Part shown: positions 1 to 7,406 of the stretch, one piece after another
Numbering within the stretch: the stretch's first letter is position 1
Layout: each line of letters starts with the position of its first letter
Source of the DNA: Nonlabens sp.
GTDB taxonomy: Bacteria > Bacteroidota > Bacteroidia > Flavobacteriales > Flavobacteriaceae
Assembly (NCBI GenBank): GCA_023301395.1
Contig: JALZUY010000215.1
Location: 1-9,134 of the forward strand
Direction of reading: 5' to 3'
DNA length: 9,134 nucleotides
Program-made: the position numbers and the translations under genes
The notes under the pieces: generated by a model
The model's input: only the letters and a program-made list of their open reading frames with translations
What the model was told of the DNA's origin: nothing
Database searches by the model: none

Positions 1-10
1 TCTATTATGT

Positions 11-50
11 TTAACAAAAAAGCCAGTCACAAAGGACTGGCTTTAAAAAT
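11..50 (-). terminator. Rho-independent terminator of the lipoprotein gene (copy 1 of a duplicated hairpin)
   Basis: A perfect 10-bp stem (19-28 paired with 35-44) encloses a 6-nt loop. Read on the minus strand, the stem is followed directly by a run of six T (including the stem end), then GTT, the usual form of an intrinsic terminator. It lies about 32 nt after the lipoprotein stop codon at 77-79. The same 40 bases recur at 1973-2012 with one mismatch (C at 15 against A). On the plus strand the stem is followed only by TAAAAAT, so activity in that direction would be weak. Confidence 0.88.
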
Positions 51-76
51 AAGTAATTTAAAAGTTTAGGTAATTC

Positions 77-1840
77 TTATTGAGTTCTTAATACTCTAAA
101 ACTACCTGATAGATTGCGCACAGTATTAGTATTTGAGTCTGTATAAGTACCACCAAAAGTACCACTATGGTAGTCACCTATAGTTGATGCATAGTTTAAA
201 GTAGTTTGAAGTGCGTTGGGTTGATTGTTATCTATAAAAACATCTTCTATCGCAATTAGGGTATTTCCACTACTTACGGTATAGATTCCCGTTACTGGTG
301 TGTAGAATATGATAAAGTTTTGAAGGCCATTAGTTGTAGGGCTAGTACTGCTTACTACAAAAGCAGAAGGGAAATTAGAAACTTGAGTAGTATCTAATAT
401 ATCATTAGTACTTAAAACCATCGGAATTCCATCTATACTATATTCTATATACTCAGATATAGTATCACAAGTAAAAAGTGGGCTTATGCTAGTAACAGGT
501 GGAGTGCTTGTAAAAGTTACTTCACCAGAAGTTTGAGCTGAATTAATATCTACACCTTCTATAGTAAAGGAGTTGCTAGCGCTGACACAGTCTAAAAATG
601 AAAAAGAGTAACTTCCACCTATGACTGGTGTAGTTCTGGAATTGTTTCCTTGACGGTATATAATATACCCATTTGTTACGGCAAGATTATTACAATCATT
701 TAATGTTCCAGTAATAGTTTGATTTGAAATTGCATTAGTCAAGGTGATACTAAAATTAGTATCACTACTAAAAGGTCCTTTAACCTCACTAGCAGCAACA
801 TTTCCGCAAGGATCTATAATGTTCACGGTAAATGACACATTTGCAGGTATTTTACCGCATACTTCTCCGTCTATGTTTGTATAACCAGAATTAGTAGTTG
901 CTAGATTAGGAGCATCAATGGTTACTAAAGTATTTGCCATAAGATTTCCATTACTGTCTATGACTTTTATACATGCATTGACTACTGGAAAAGGATCATC
1001 ACAGTTCCAAAATGTAAAATGAGAAACTTCTCCTTTATACTCATTTCCTACCAGTGTTGCCTGTCCTTCCTCTATCCAGTATCCTTTTTCTTCATCAAAA
1101 AACCAAAGTGGAATCGTACCAGGAGCTGTACTTAAAAGAGAAGTGTCTACAGGAAATGTTAGTTGAGCAGTAGATCCGTTTGCTAGGTTTAGTGACTCAC
1201 CATTACTACTTTCTAATTCTACAGCTACCATTCCATAGGTGTCTAAGCCACTTTCACCACCACTAATATCTTGACCATATAACATTCCAGGCATTATGGA
1301 GAATAAATCTTCATCTACTGGATCTAAGAATTTCATGTAAACATCAACATTACCTGAATAACTACTACCATCAGCAAGAATATAATTCCCATCCAGTTCC
1401 ACGGTTGCCCCATTAGGTAAAGAAACAATTGCGTTTGTGCCACTGGAAACAGTAGAAGTCACTGATTTAGTTAAGAGTATAATGGAAACATTATTAATAC
1501 CATCGCTAGGTACAAGAGCTCTACTGCCTTTAAAATAACCTGATTTACTAGCTTTTAAATAGGCAAAGCTTTCATTTACACTAGCATTTTCAAGATAAAA
1601 GATACCATTATCATCAGTGATTTTAATTTGAGAATCAATAGATATCTCTACACCACTTAATGGATTACCATCTTCGTCTTTTACGGTTCCAAAAAAACTA
1701 GCGCTTTTTTGAATCCCAAAATTTTCTGAAAAATTAGCTCCGTTACCGCTTCCATCATTAGAAGTAGAACTTTCATCGTCTGTTTGACAAGCGAGAATAA
1801 AAAGTGAGAATACTAAAAAAGAGTACTTGAATAATTTCAT
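77..1840 (-). CDS. Surface-exposed lipoprotein with carboxypeptidase regulatory-like domain
   Basis: The product is a 587-residue secreted lipoprotein of unknown specific function. Residues 1-17 are a signal peptide ending in a lipobox (FILAC), so Cys18 should be lipidated. The following residues, QTDDESS, resemble the acidic lipoprotein export signal that sends Bacteroidota lipoproteins to the outer face of the outer membrane, and a Ser/Gly/Asn-rich tether follows. Residues about 48-122 look like a carboxypeptidase regulatory-like beta-sandwich (GTVKDEDGNPLSGVEI). Residues about 135-282 form a second module ending in the conserved-looking stretch LWFFDEEKGYWIEEGQA and then HFTFWNCD. A further Ig-like segment (about 288-370) follows, and the C-terminal part (about 460-587) ends in SGTFGGTYTDS and FRVLR. 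Apart from Cys18 there are seven cysteines, which could form disulfides. No catalytic motif is visible. An adhesion, binding or structural role is inference. The gene has its own terminator and is probably transcribed alone. The ATG at 1840 fits the signal peptide. Confidence 0.88.
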   Translation of the reverse strand: MKLFKYSFLVFSLFILACQTDDESSTSNDGSGNGANFSENFGIQKSASFFGTVKDEDGNPLSGVEISIDSQIKITDDNGIFYLENASVNESFAYLKASKSGYFKGSRALVPSDGINNVSIILLTKSVTSTVSSGTNAIVSLPNGATVELDGNYILADGSSYSGNVDVYMKFLDPVDEDLFSIMPGMLYGQDISGGESGLDTYGMVAVELESSNGESLNLANGSTAQLTFPVDTSLLSTAPGTIPLWFFDEEKGYWIEEGQATLVGNEYKGEVSHFTFWNCDDPFPVVNACIKVIDSNGNLMANTLVTIDAPNLATTNSGYTNIDGEVCGKIPANVSFTVNIIDPCGNVAASEVKGPFSSDTNFSITLTNAISNQTITGTLNDCNNLAVTNGYIIYRQGNNSRTTPVIGGSYSFSFLDCVSASNSFTIEGVDINSAQTSGEVTFTSTPPVTSISPLFTCDTISEYIEYSIDGIPMVLSTNDILDTTQVSNFPSAFVVSSTSPTTNGLQNFIIFYTPVTGIYTVSSGNTLIAIEDVFIDNNQPNALQTTLNYASTIGDYHSGTFGGTYTDSNTNTVRNLSGSFRVLRTQ

Positions 1841-1901
1841 AGTCGTTAGTTTTTATGGAATTGCAATACATGAAATAGATGCATTCAAATTAAAATCACA
1901 T

Positions 1902-1909
1902 TAAAGATA
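1902..1909 (-). promoter_or_regulatory. Possible -7 promoter box for the lipoprotein gene
   Basis: On the minus strand this reads TATCTTTA, one base from the Bacteroidota -7 consensus TAnnTTTG and identical to the box upstream of the double amidohydrolase gene. It would leave an untranslated leader of roughly 55 nt before the ATG at 1840. No TTG is found at the expected -33 distance. A second near-match, TTAATTTG (1886-1893), is an alternative. The call is weak. Nothing else is recognised in the 1841-1972 intergenic stretch. Confidence 0.25.
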
Positions 1910-1972
1910 AACGTTTTTTGAGATTTAAAAGAACGTAATATGTATAAGCGTATGTGTTTATTTCATATTCGT

Positions 1973-2012
1973 TTAAAAAAAAAGCCAGTCACAAAGGACT
2001 GGCTTTAAAAAT
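1973..2012 (-). terminator. Rho-independent terminator of the amidohydrolase genes (copy 2 of the duplicated hairpin)
   Basis: The 10-bp stem (1981-1990 with 1997-2006) and 6-nt loop are the same as in the hairpin at 11-50. On the minus strand it is followed by a continuous T run, nine bases long when the last three stem bases are counted. It starts about 19 nt after the stop codon of the 428-residue amidohydrolase gene (2026-2028) and so ends that transcription unit. The aligned 40 bases match copy 1 at 39 positions, loop included, and similarity stops abruptly on both sides. Confidence 0.9.
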
Positions 2013-2025
2013 CACAGATTTTTTT

Positions 2026-3312
2026 TTACTTCTTATTATACTTCTCCATATAACGATCGCTCAAGTCTTTCTGTCTTGTATTCAATGAGATATCACGTCC
2101 ATCTATAAAAGCGCGAGTTAATTGATTACCTCGCATATCTAGGGCATCTCCTTTTGAGATGAATAGGGTAGCGCTCTTTCCTTGTTCTAGAGAACCGTAA
2201 TCTTTCTCGATTCCTAGCACAGTTGCAGCGTTAAGTGTTACGAGTTGTAGTGCTCGCTCTGCATCCATTCCAAAACCTACAATCGTTCCTGCATAAAACG
2301 GAAAGTTACGAGCCTGGTGACGCTCCATATCTCCAGAGTTTTCTAGTGCTACCATAACGCCAGCATCACTCAATAATTTAGGGAACTTATAAGGCATATC
2401 ATAATCTGCATCATCTCTTGCTGGTAAGTCATGTACTCTACCTGCAAGAACTGGAATATTCATTGCAATAAGCTCCTTAGTCACATTTTGTGCTCCTTGC
2501 GCACCTACTAGAACTACTTCTTTCAATCCTTGCTCTTTTACAAAACCTAATACATCACGTATTGCTTTTTCTCCATTTACGTGAATGTAGATATTTGCTT
2601 TACCGTCAAGTGCTGGTTTTAAAGAAGCATATTTTAAATCTTTTTTTCCAGTTCCTGTATAAGCTTGAGCAGCTACTATAAATTGTTTCAACTCCTCAAC
2701 TTGTTGAGTATAGTTTTTACTAGGAATAGTAGGTCCTGGCTTAAAACGGCTACCTGATCTAGAAAAAGTCCTAGGCCAGTTCATATGAACTCCATCATCT
2801 ACTCTTATCGCAGCATCTTCATAGTTCCATGCATCCATTTGCATTACGCTGCTCTGACCAGATATACGTCCACCACGTGGGACTACTTGAGCAATAAGAA
2901 CACCATTAGGTCTCATTGTTTCTACTACACGACTCTCAGCATTATAAGCGATTAAACTACGTATATGCGGATTAAAAGTTCCTATTTCTCTATCATCATC
3001 ACTTGCTTTTACGGCATCTATCTCTACTAATCCTAGAGTCGTGTTACAAGCTATAATTCCAGGATAGACATGTAGACCACTAGCGTTTATAACTTCGCCT
3101 TTTGGAGACATGCGCACCGTTGTAGCGTCTGCGATTGTTGTGATTTTACCGTTCTCAATGACGATAACGCTATTTTCTATAACCGTACCATTACCTATAT
3201 GTGCTGTCGCATTCATAATGGTATAAGCCTTATTTGCGGCTGGTACAGGAGTTTGTTGTGCAGTGGCAGTAATTCCTACTACAGCGCATAATATATATAT
3301 GATTCTTTTCAT
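2026..3312 (-). CDS. Exported amidohydrolase-family protein, probably lacking the catalytic metal site
   Basis: The 428-residue product resembles imidazolonepropionase-type amidohydrolases (COG1228-like). Residues 1-18 form a signal peptide (MKRIIYILCAVVGITATA, then QQ), so it should act in the periplasm or outside the cell. The N-terminal beta segment (NGTVIENSVIVIENGKI) leads into YPGII, where active members have a D-x-H-x-H strand. Here that position reads ACNTT, so both metal-binding histidines are replaced (Asn90, Thr92). His244 (IYIHVNG) remains, but the next expected histidine region reads VLVGAQG and the expected catalytic Asp region reads ALENSGD. The family C-terminal signature TLNAATVLGIEK...GSLEQGKSA is intact. 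The fold is therefore supported but activity is doubtful. I chose the ATG at 3310-3312, two nt after the upstream stop, because it gives a standard signal peptide. A start at 3321 would add MVI and overlap the upstream gene by 7 nt. It is cotranscribed with the 980-residue amidohydrolase. Confidence 0.9.
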   Translation of the reverse strand: MKRIIYILCAVVGITATAQQTPVPAANKAYTIMNATAHIGNGTVIENSVIVIENGKITTIADATTVRMSPKGEVINASGLHVYPGIIACNTTLGLVEIDAVKASDDDREIGTFNPHIRSLIAYNAESRVVETMRPNGVLIAQVVPRGGRISGQSSVMQMDAWNYEDAAIRVDDGVHMNWPRTFSRSGSRFKPGPTIPSKNYTQQVEELKQFIVAAQAYTGTGKKDLKYASLKPALDGKANIYIHVNGEKAIRDVLGFVKEQGLKEVVLVGAQGAQNVTKELIAMNIPVLAGRVHDLPARDDADYDMPYKFPKLLSDAGVMVALENSGDMERHQARNFPFYAGTIVGFGMDAERALQLVTLNAATVLGIEKDYGSLEQGKSATLFISKGDALDMRGNQLTRAFIDGRDISLNTRQKDLSDRYMEKYNKK

Positions 3313-3314
3313 GA

Positions 3315-6257
3315 TTACCATTCTAGCGTGTTACACTCATATAGAGTTTTAGTAGATTGTTTAGGCGCTTGAGTTTTGAGCCCTTTGTTTTTGGCAGCGA
3401 GCATCTCGTTTATGAGCTGCTGGCGTTCTTCTTTTATGCTTTCGCGAAAGCGTAAATCACGTTCCTTATCAAAAAACACAATCCCATCGATCATCGTAAT
3501 CTCTGCGGTTGCGGTAACGGATAATGGATTGTCTGACCAAAGAACTAAATCGGCATCTTTTCCATTCTTGATACTACCAGTGCGGTCATCGATATGTAAA
3601 AGTTTTGCAGGATTGAGTGTTACAAATTTCCAAGCATCTTCCTCACTAACGTTACCATATTTCACAGATTTTGCAGCCTCTTGATTCAATCTTCTTGACA
3701 TCTCAGCATCATCTGAGTTGATAGCAGTAACGACTCCTTGTGAATGCATAATCGCTGCGTTATATGGAATAGCGTCGTTCACCTCATATTTATAAGCCCA
3801 CCAGTCTGAGAAGGTAGATCCACCTACACCATGTTCTTTCATCCTGTCGGCCACTTTATAACCTTCGAGAATGTGCGTGAAAGTATTGATGCGGAAACCG
3901 TGCTTCTCAGCAACGTTCATTAACATCGTGATCTCGCTCTGCACATAAGAGTGACAAGAAACAAATCGCTCGCTTTCTAGAATCTCTAGAAGGACTTCCA
4001 TCTCTTCATCATAGCGAAATTTCTTTGAACCTTTTGAATTTGCATATTCTCTTGCACGTGTAAAGTAATCCTCAAATACTTGCTCAACACCCATACGAGT
4101 TTGCGGGAAACGCACACCATTCTGGAAACGAGATTGCTTTACGTTTTCACCTAGGGCAAACTTGATGAACTTAGGACTGTCAGAATAAATCATTTCCTCT
4201 GGTGCATAGCCCCATTTCAATTTGATGATGGCACTACGACCACCTATAGGGTTTGCAGATCCATGTAAAAGTTGCGACGTTGTAACACCACCAGCCAGAT
4301 CTCTGTAAATATTTACATCTTCGTGATCTACTACATCTTCAATGGTAACCTCGGCAGTAGAATTGTGACCAGCTTCATTAACACCAGCATCTATGGCGAT
4401 ATGACTGTGCTCATCTATGATTCCACTTGTTAAGTGTTTACCAGTTGCATCTATAACTCGAGCATTTCCAGCACTTAGATTTTTACCTATTTTAGAAATC
4501 TTACCATTTTTAACGAGTACGTCTGTATTCTCAAGAATTCCATCCTTCTCGTTAGTCCATACGGTAGCATTGCGATAAAGAATAGTTTCTTCTTGAGGTT
4601 TAAGAGCACTACCATAACTCACGTTAGGGAAAGTAAGAGCTCCTATAGATTTGAGCTCCTTTTTATCTTTTTCTCTTTTGTCTTTCTTTTTTGCTTCTAC
4701 TTTAGTAGCAACATAACTTATCTCTTTTCCATTAGGTAAGTATGCAATACCGTGATAATTAGAATCATCACTTATTACTCCTAGGAAACGAGTAAAACCT
4801 GTTGTAGTTGAATCTTTTTGAGTAGAAGTGATGTTAATCCATCTTCCATCATAAGTTATCTTACTACCTAATTTAGTACTATCTATTTTGATACTTACTT
4901 TCTTGGCATCTCCAGAGATGTTCATTTTATAAGTTTCGCCAGCGATAAGCGCTGTGTAAGAACCGTCGATATCTTTACGATTGCGATCCTTTACAACATG
5001 CTTAGAACCTTGAACCCAATTCTCATATATCTTAGATTCCTTTTCAAATAAAGGACCTGATGTCATAATGAAGTTAGCTACTTTACCTTTTTCAAGTGTT
5101 CCTACCATATTGCTCACACCTAGTATTTGTGCAGGTTTAGTAGTAAGTGCCGCAAGAGCTTGGTCTGCAGTAAGGCCATATTCCATAGCCATCTTTATTT
5201 TCTCCATTAATTTATCTGGAGACTTTAAACCTTTACTGGTAATCGCATAGTTGATTCCAGCTTGCGATAGCAAATATGGATTTGCAGGAGCTTGTTTCCA
5301 CTCACGCATATCTGCTAGGTTCACGTACCATTCTTGATATGGATTTGTAACATCATAAGCATCTGGGAAATTGATAGGTAATATTAATGAAGCATTTGTC
5401 GCTTTCATGTCTGCTATCATTTCATAAGCATCTTCTCCACCTACAATTACAAACTGCTTACCAACTCGGTCACCCATTTTGTCAGCACGCAATACGTTTT
5501 TCTTATCGCCAGCCTCAATGAATTGTACTAAGTCTTTATTTGATACAAGAGCTTCTAGTGATAAATCACGAGTAGCGCTATTTCCTTTAGAATACCAGTC
5601 TGCATCAAAATGTGTTTGACGTAATAAAGCAAGTGTTCCCATCAATGAAGTAGGATAAGCTTGTCTAGTTTGAACACTACGTCTAAGTGAGAAGAAATTC
5701 CCGCTTTCTTTTTTAAGGATACGCATTCCATCATCACCATTGTTATTAAGAGCTACTAGCATACCTGTTCCACGAGCGATACCATCATTCATATGCGTTT
5801 GCACAGAACCATAACCAGCTTCAATCATTTTTTTAGCCGCTTTCTCATCATATTTATAGAAGCTCATTGCCTCTTGTTCAGAACGGATGTGGTCATTCCA
5901 GTAAAAACCTTTACGACCTTCATCGTACTGCTGACCACTTCCAGTAGCGCGTTTAGGTTTCTCCATACCAAAATCTCCATAAGACTCGATAAAAGATGGA
6001 TAGAGGTAATTTCCTTTTGCATCCTGTATTACTGCTCCTGACGGAATAGCAATACCGCTACCTATATTAGAGATTTTTCCATCCTTGAGGATGATGGTTC
6101 CGTTTGTAATAACAGTTCCTGGTTTAGTGACTATTGTTGCGTTTGTAATAGCCACAACTACTTCACCACGTGCAGACACATCGTCGTTGTTAGGGAAGTA
6201 TTCCTGTGCACTGGCGATACCGCAGGCAAGAAATAAGAGTAGTAGTACTCGTTTCAT
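3315..6257 (-). CDS. Exported double-domain amidohydrolase (imidazolonepropionase-like)
   Basis: The 980-residue product has a signal peptide (MKRVLLLLFLACGIASA, then QE) and two amidohydrolase-like halves. The N-terminal half (about 30-430) has the usual entry strand (GTIILKDGKISNIG) and C-terminal signature (TTKPAQILGV...GTLEKGKVA), but where HxH is expected it reads YPSFIESYGD (Tyr93, Asp95). The usual metal-binding Asp region reads YAITSKG, so this half is probably not catalytic. A beta-rich segment (about 431-515) and a lysine-rich linker (about 519-536) follow. The C-terminal half (about 557-935) keeps the metal site: DEHSHI with His617 and His619, His769 (VSCHSY), His795 (FTHILEG) and Asp849 (INSDD). 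It probably hydrolyses a cyclic amide or peptide-like bond in the periplasm, but the substrate cannot be told from sequence. The protein is about twice the length of a single-domain amidohydrolase. The downstream amidohydrolase gene begins at its stop codon, so the two are coexpressed. Confidence 0.92.
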   Translation of the reverse strand: MKRVLLLLFLACGIASAQEYFPNNDDVSARGEVVVAITNATIVTKPGTVITNGTIILKDGKISNIGSGIAIPSGAVIQDAKGNYLYPSFIESYGDFGMEKPKRATGSGQQYDEGRKGFYWNDHIRSEQEAMSFYKYDEKAAKKMIEAGYGSVQTHMNDGIARGTGMLVALNNNGDDGMRILKKESGNFFSLRRSVQTRQAYPTSLMGTLALLRQTHFDADWYSKGNSATRDLSLEALVSNKDLVQFIEAGDKKNVLRADKMGDRVGKQFVIVGGEDAYEMIADMKATNASLILPINFPDAYDVTNPYQEWYVNLADMREWKQAPANPYLLSQAGINYAITSKGLKSPDKLMEKIKMAMEYGLTADQALAALTTKPAQILGVSNMVGTLEKGKVANFIMTSGPLFEKESKIYENWVQGSKHVVKDRNRKDIDGSYTALIAGETYKMNISGDAKKVSIKIDSTKLGSKITYDGRWINITSTQKDSTTTGFTRFLGVISDDSNYHGIAYLPNGKEISYVATKVEAKKKDKREKDKKELKSIGALTFPNVSYGSALKPQEETILYRNATVWTNEKDGILENTDVLVKNGKISKIGKNLSAGNARVIDATGKHLTSGIIDEHSHIAIDAGVNEAGHNSTAEVTIEDVVDHEDVNIYRDLAGGVTTSQLLHGSANPIGGRSAIIKLKWGYAPEEMIYSDSPKFIKFALGENVKQSRFQNGVRFPQTRMGVEQVFEDYFTRAREYANSKGSKKFRYDEEMEVLLEILESERFVSCHSYVQSEITMLMNVAEKHGFRINTFTHILEGYKVADRMKEHGVGGSTFSDWWAYKYEVNDAIPYNAAIMHSQGVVTAINSDDAEMSRRLNQEAAKSVKYGNVSEEDAWKFVTLNPAKLLHIDDRTGSIKNGKDADLVLWSDNPLSVTATAEITMIDGIVFFDKERDLRFRESIKEERQQLINEMLAAKNKGLKTQAPKQSTKTLYECNTLEW

Positions 6258-6282
6258 TAATAAAGTTTTTGAAATTAGATTT

Positions 6283-6310
6283 TAAAGATAGGTAATCAAG
6301 CTATTTACAA
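6283..6310 (-). promoter_or_regulatory. Promoter of the amidohydrolase genes
   Basis: On the minus strand, TTG (6308-6310) is followed after 17 nt by TATCTTTA (6283-6290). This fits the Bacteroidota pattern TTG-N17-23-TAnnTTTG except for the final base of the -7 box. Transcription would begin shortly downstream, leaving a leader of about 15-20 nt before the ATG at 6257. The -33 element lies inside the hairpin at 6305-6336. Confidence 0.5.
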
Positions 6311-6336
6311 TCCTTAAAAAGTGTTAAGGACTGTAA
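6305..6336 (-). terminator. Hairpin after the DUF3810 gene, possible weak terminator
   Basis: An imperfect inverted repeat has 5 bp (6305-6309 with 6332-6336), one mismatch, then 7 bp (6311-6317 with 6324-6330) around a 6-nt loop. It starts 7 nt after the DUF3810 stop codon at 6344-6346, the position of a terminator. Neither strand has a T run after the stem, so efficient intrinsic termination is doubtful and readthrough into the amidohydrolase genes is possible. It could also be a protein-binding palindrome, since it overlaps the proposed -33 box. Confidence 0.4.
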
Positions 6337-6343
6337 TTACTTA

Positions 6344-7405
6344 TCATCCATTTACAAGTAAGGCAACAACATAGCTATAAGTAGCCATTCCGTCAGGTTG
6401 ATTGTTTGCTTTTAAGTATTGATTATAGGTCGCTTTTGAGGCTTTTTCAATTACACCATCATTGTAAGGAGCCCAAAAATCACTAAGCTCTTTATAGTTT
6501 TTAAGAATTCCAGGTCGTAATGTCGCTTTAATGGTTTCAAAAGCCTCGGGATCTTTTGTGTATAAATCGTTAAGTAAATACTTTAAACCAAAAATATAAG
6601 CACTGTAATTAAAATAAGGATCCTCGTGCTGGATACCAGCGTATATCGCAACATAATTAGCTTCATTTTCCTTTGCAAATCCCAGTTGATGGGACATCTC
6701 ATGTAGTATCAATACAGGTGTTTTATAACAATTGATACGACCATTAGTTTGAGCTTCTCCAGTAATAGGGTTTAAATAACCACTATATCCCATATGAGTT
6801 AACGGTAGTGTAAGTAAGGATTCCTTAATACTATTAGGAAATAATTTTTGTCGCAATTGTGGTTGAGGTAAATGTTCAAATCCACTACTTGCTATGTCAA
6901 ATAACTCTTGTTGTGAACGTTTGAATTCCACGGGTAAACTATCTATAGCTTGCAATTTATGATGCGTGATGTTAGATAAATCAGCATATAACTCTGTGAC
7001 TTTCCTTAAACCTTCAATTGTGTATTCTTTTTCAATCTCAAGAGTCACATTAAGTGGTTGACGGTAATAATTAAAACCCCACAAAACTTGAAATGATAGC
7101 AAGATGACGTTTATGGAAAGGAATAGTTGTGTATAACGCTTTCGCTTGAGCGTGAATAATTCCTTCTTAGAATTCCATAACCATCGCAAGATCATAATAA
7201 TTCCTGCACCGTACATGATATCTCCAAAGGAAAACGGAATCCAACCTAAACCTATGCGCATCGCTCTAGAGATATATGGATAGATGCCGTTGCTATAATA
7301 GGTTTCAATAAATGATGGGAAATGTCGCAAGTTATAATACAACAGTAGTTGCAATAACAGCAAACCGATAACCATAAATAAGTGACGCTTTCTAGTTCCG
7401 AACAT
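6344..7405 (-). CDS. DUF3810-family membrane protein with HExxH metallopeptidase-like motif
   Basis: The 353-residue product matches my recollection of the Bacteroidota family DUF3810. Three hydrophobic segments near the N terminus (about 9-25, 58-75 and 95-111) anchor it in the inner membrane. A soluble region follows with HEMSHQLGFAKENEAN (His235, Glu236, His239, Glu246, Glu248). This has the HExxH zinc motif with a downstream acidic ENEAN stretch that could supply the third ligand, as in gluzincin-type peptidases. Peptidase activity is inferred and the substrate is unknown. The ATG at 7403-7405 lies one nt after the stop of the preceding gene (TAG-T-ATG). An in-frame TTG at 7412-7414 would add only MNS and overlap that gene, so I prefer the ATG. 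The close spacing suggests translational coupling with the small upstream gene. An amidohydrolase transcription unit with its own promoter lies downstream. Confidence 0.88.
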   Translation of the reverse strand: MFGTRKRHLFMVIGLLLLQLLLYYNLRHFPSFIETYYSNGIYPYISRAMRIGLGWIPFSFGDIMYGAGIIMILRWLWNSKKELFTLKRKRYTQLFLSINVILLSFQVLWGFNYYRQPLNVTLEIEKEYTIEGLRKVTELYADLSNITHHKLQAIDSLPVEFKRSQQELFDIASSGFEHLPQPQLRQKLFPNSIKESLLTLPLTHMGYSGYLNPITGEAQTNGRINCYKTPVLILHEMSHQLGFAKENEANYVAIYAGIQHEDPYFNYSAYIFGLKYLLNDLYTKDPEAFETIKATLRPGILKNYKELSDFWAPYNDGVIEKASKATYNQYLKANNQPDGMATYSYVVALLVNG

Positions 7406-7406
7406 A

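Noticed and set aside
11..2012. The two hairpin copies as a CRISPR array or the ends of an insertion sequence
   Set aside because: There are only two copies in direct orientation, about 1.96 kb apart, each positioned as a terminator. No transposase or spacer structure lies between them.
2490..2681. 63-codon plus-strand open frame inside the 428-residue amidohydrolase gene
   Set aside because: It is antisense to a well-supported coding sequence, low in complexity (Leu-rich), and has no promoter or recognisable motif.
3376..3684. 102-codon plus-strand open frame opposite the end of the double amidohydrolase gene
   Set aside because: The opposite strand encodes conserved C-terminal amidohydrolase sequence, and the plus-strand product resembles nothing I know.
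3315..6257. Double amidohydrolase as two genes joined by an error or frameshift
   Set aside because: The frame is continuous, with a coherent beta-rich segment and lysine-rich linker between the halves, and the second half lacks its own signal peptide.
5068..6285. Short plus-strand open frames at 5068-5250, 5793-6041 and 6085-6285
   Set aside because: All lie opposite the N-terminal half of the double amidohydrolase, and their products show no family signature.
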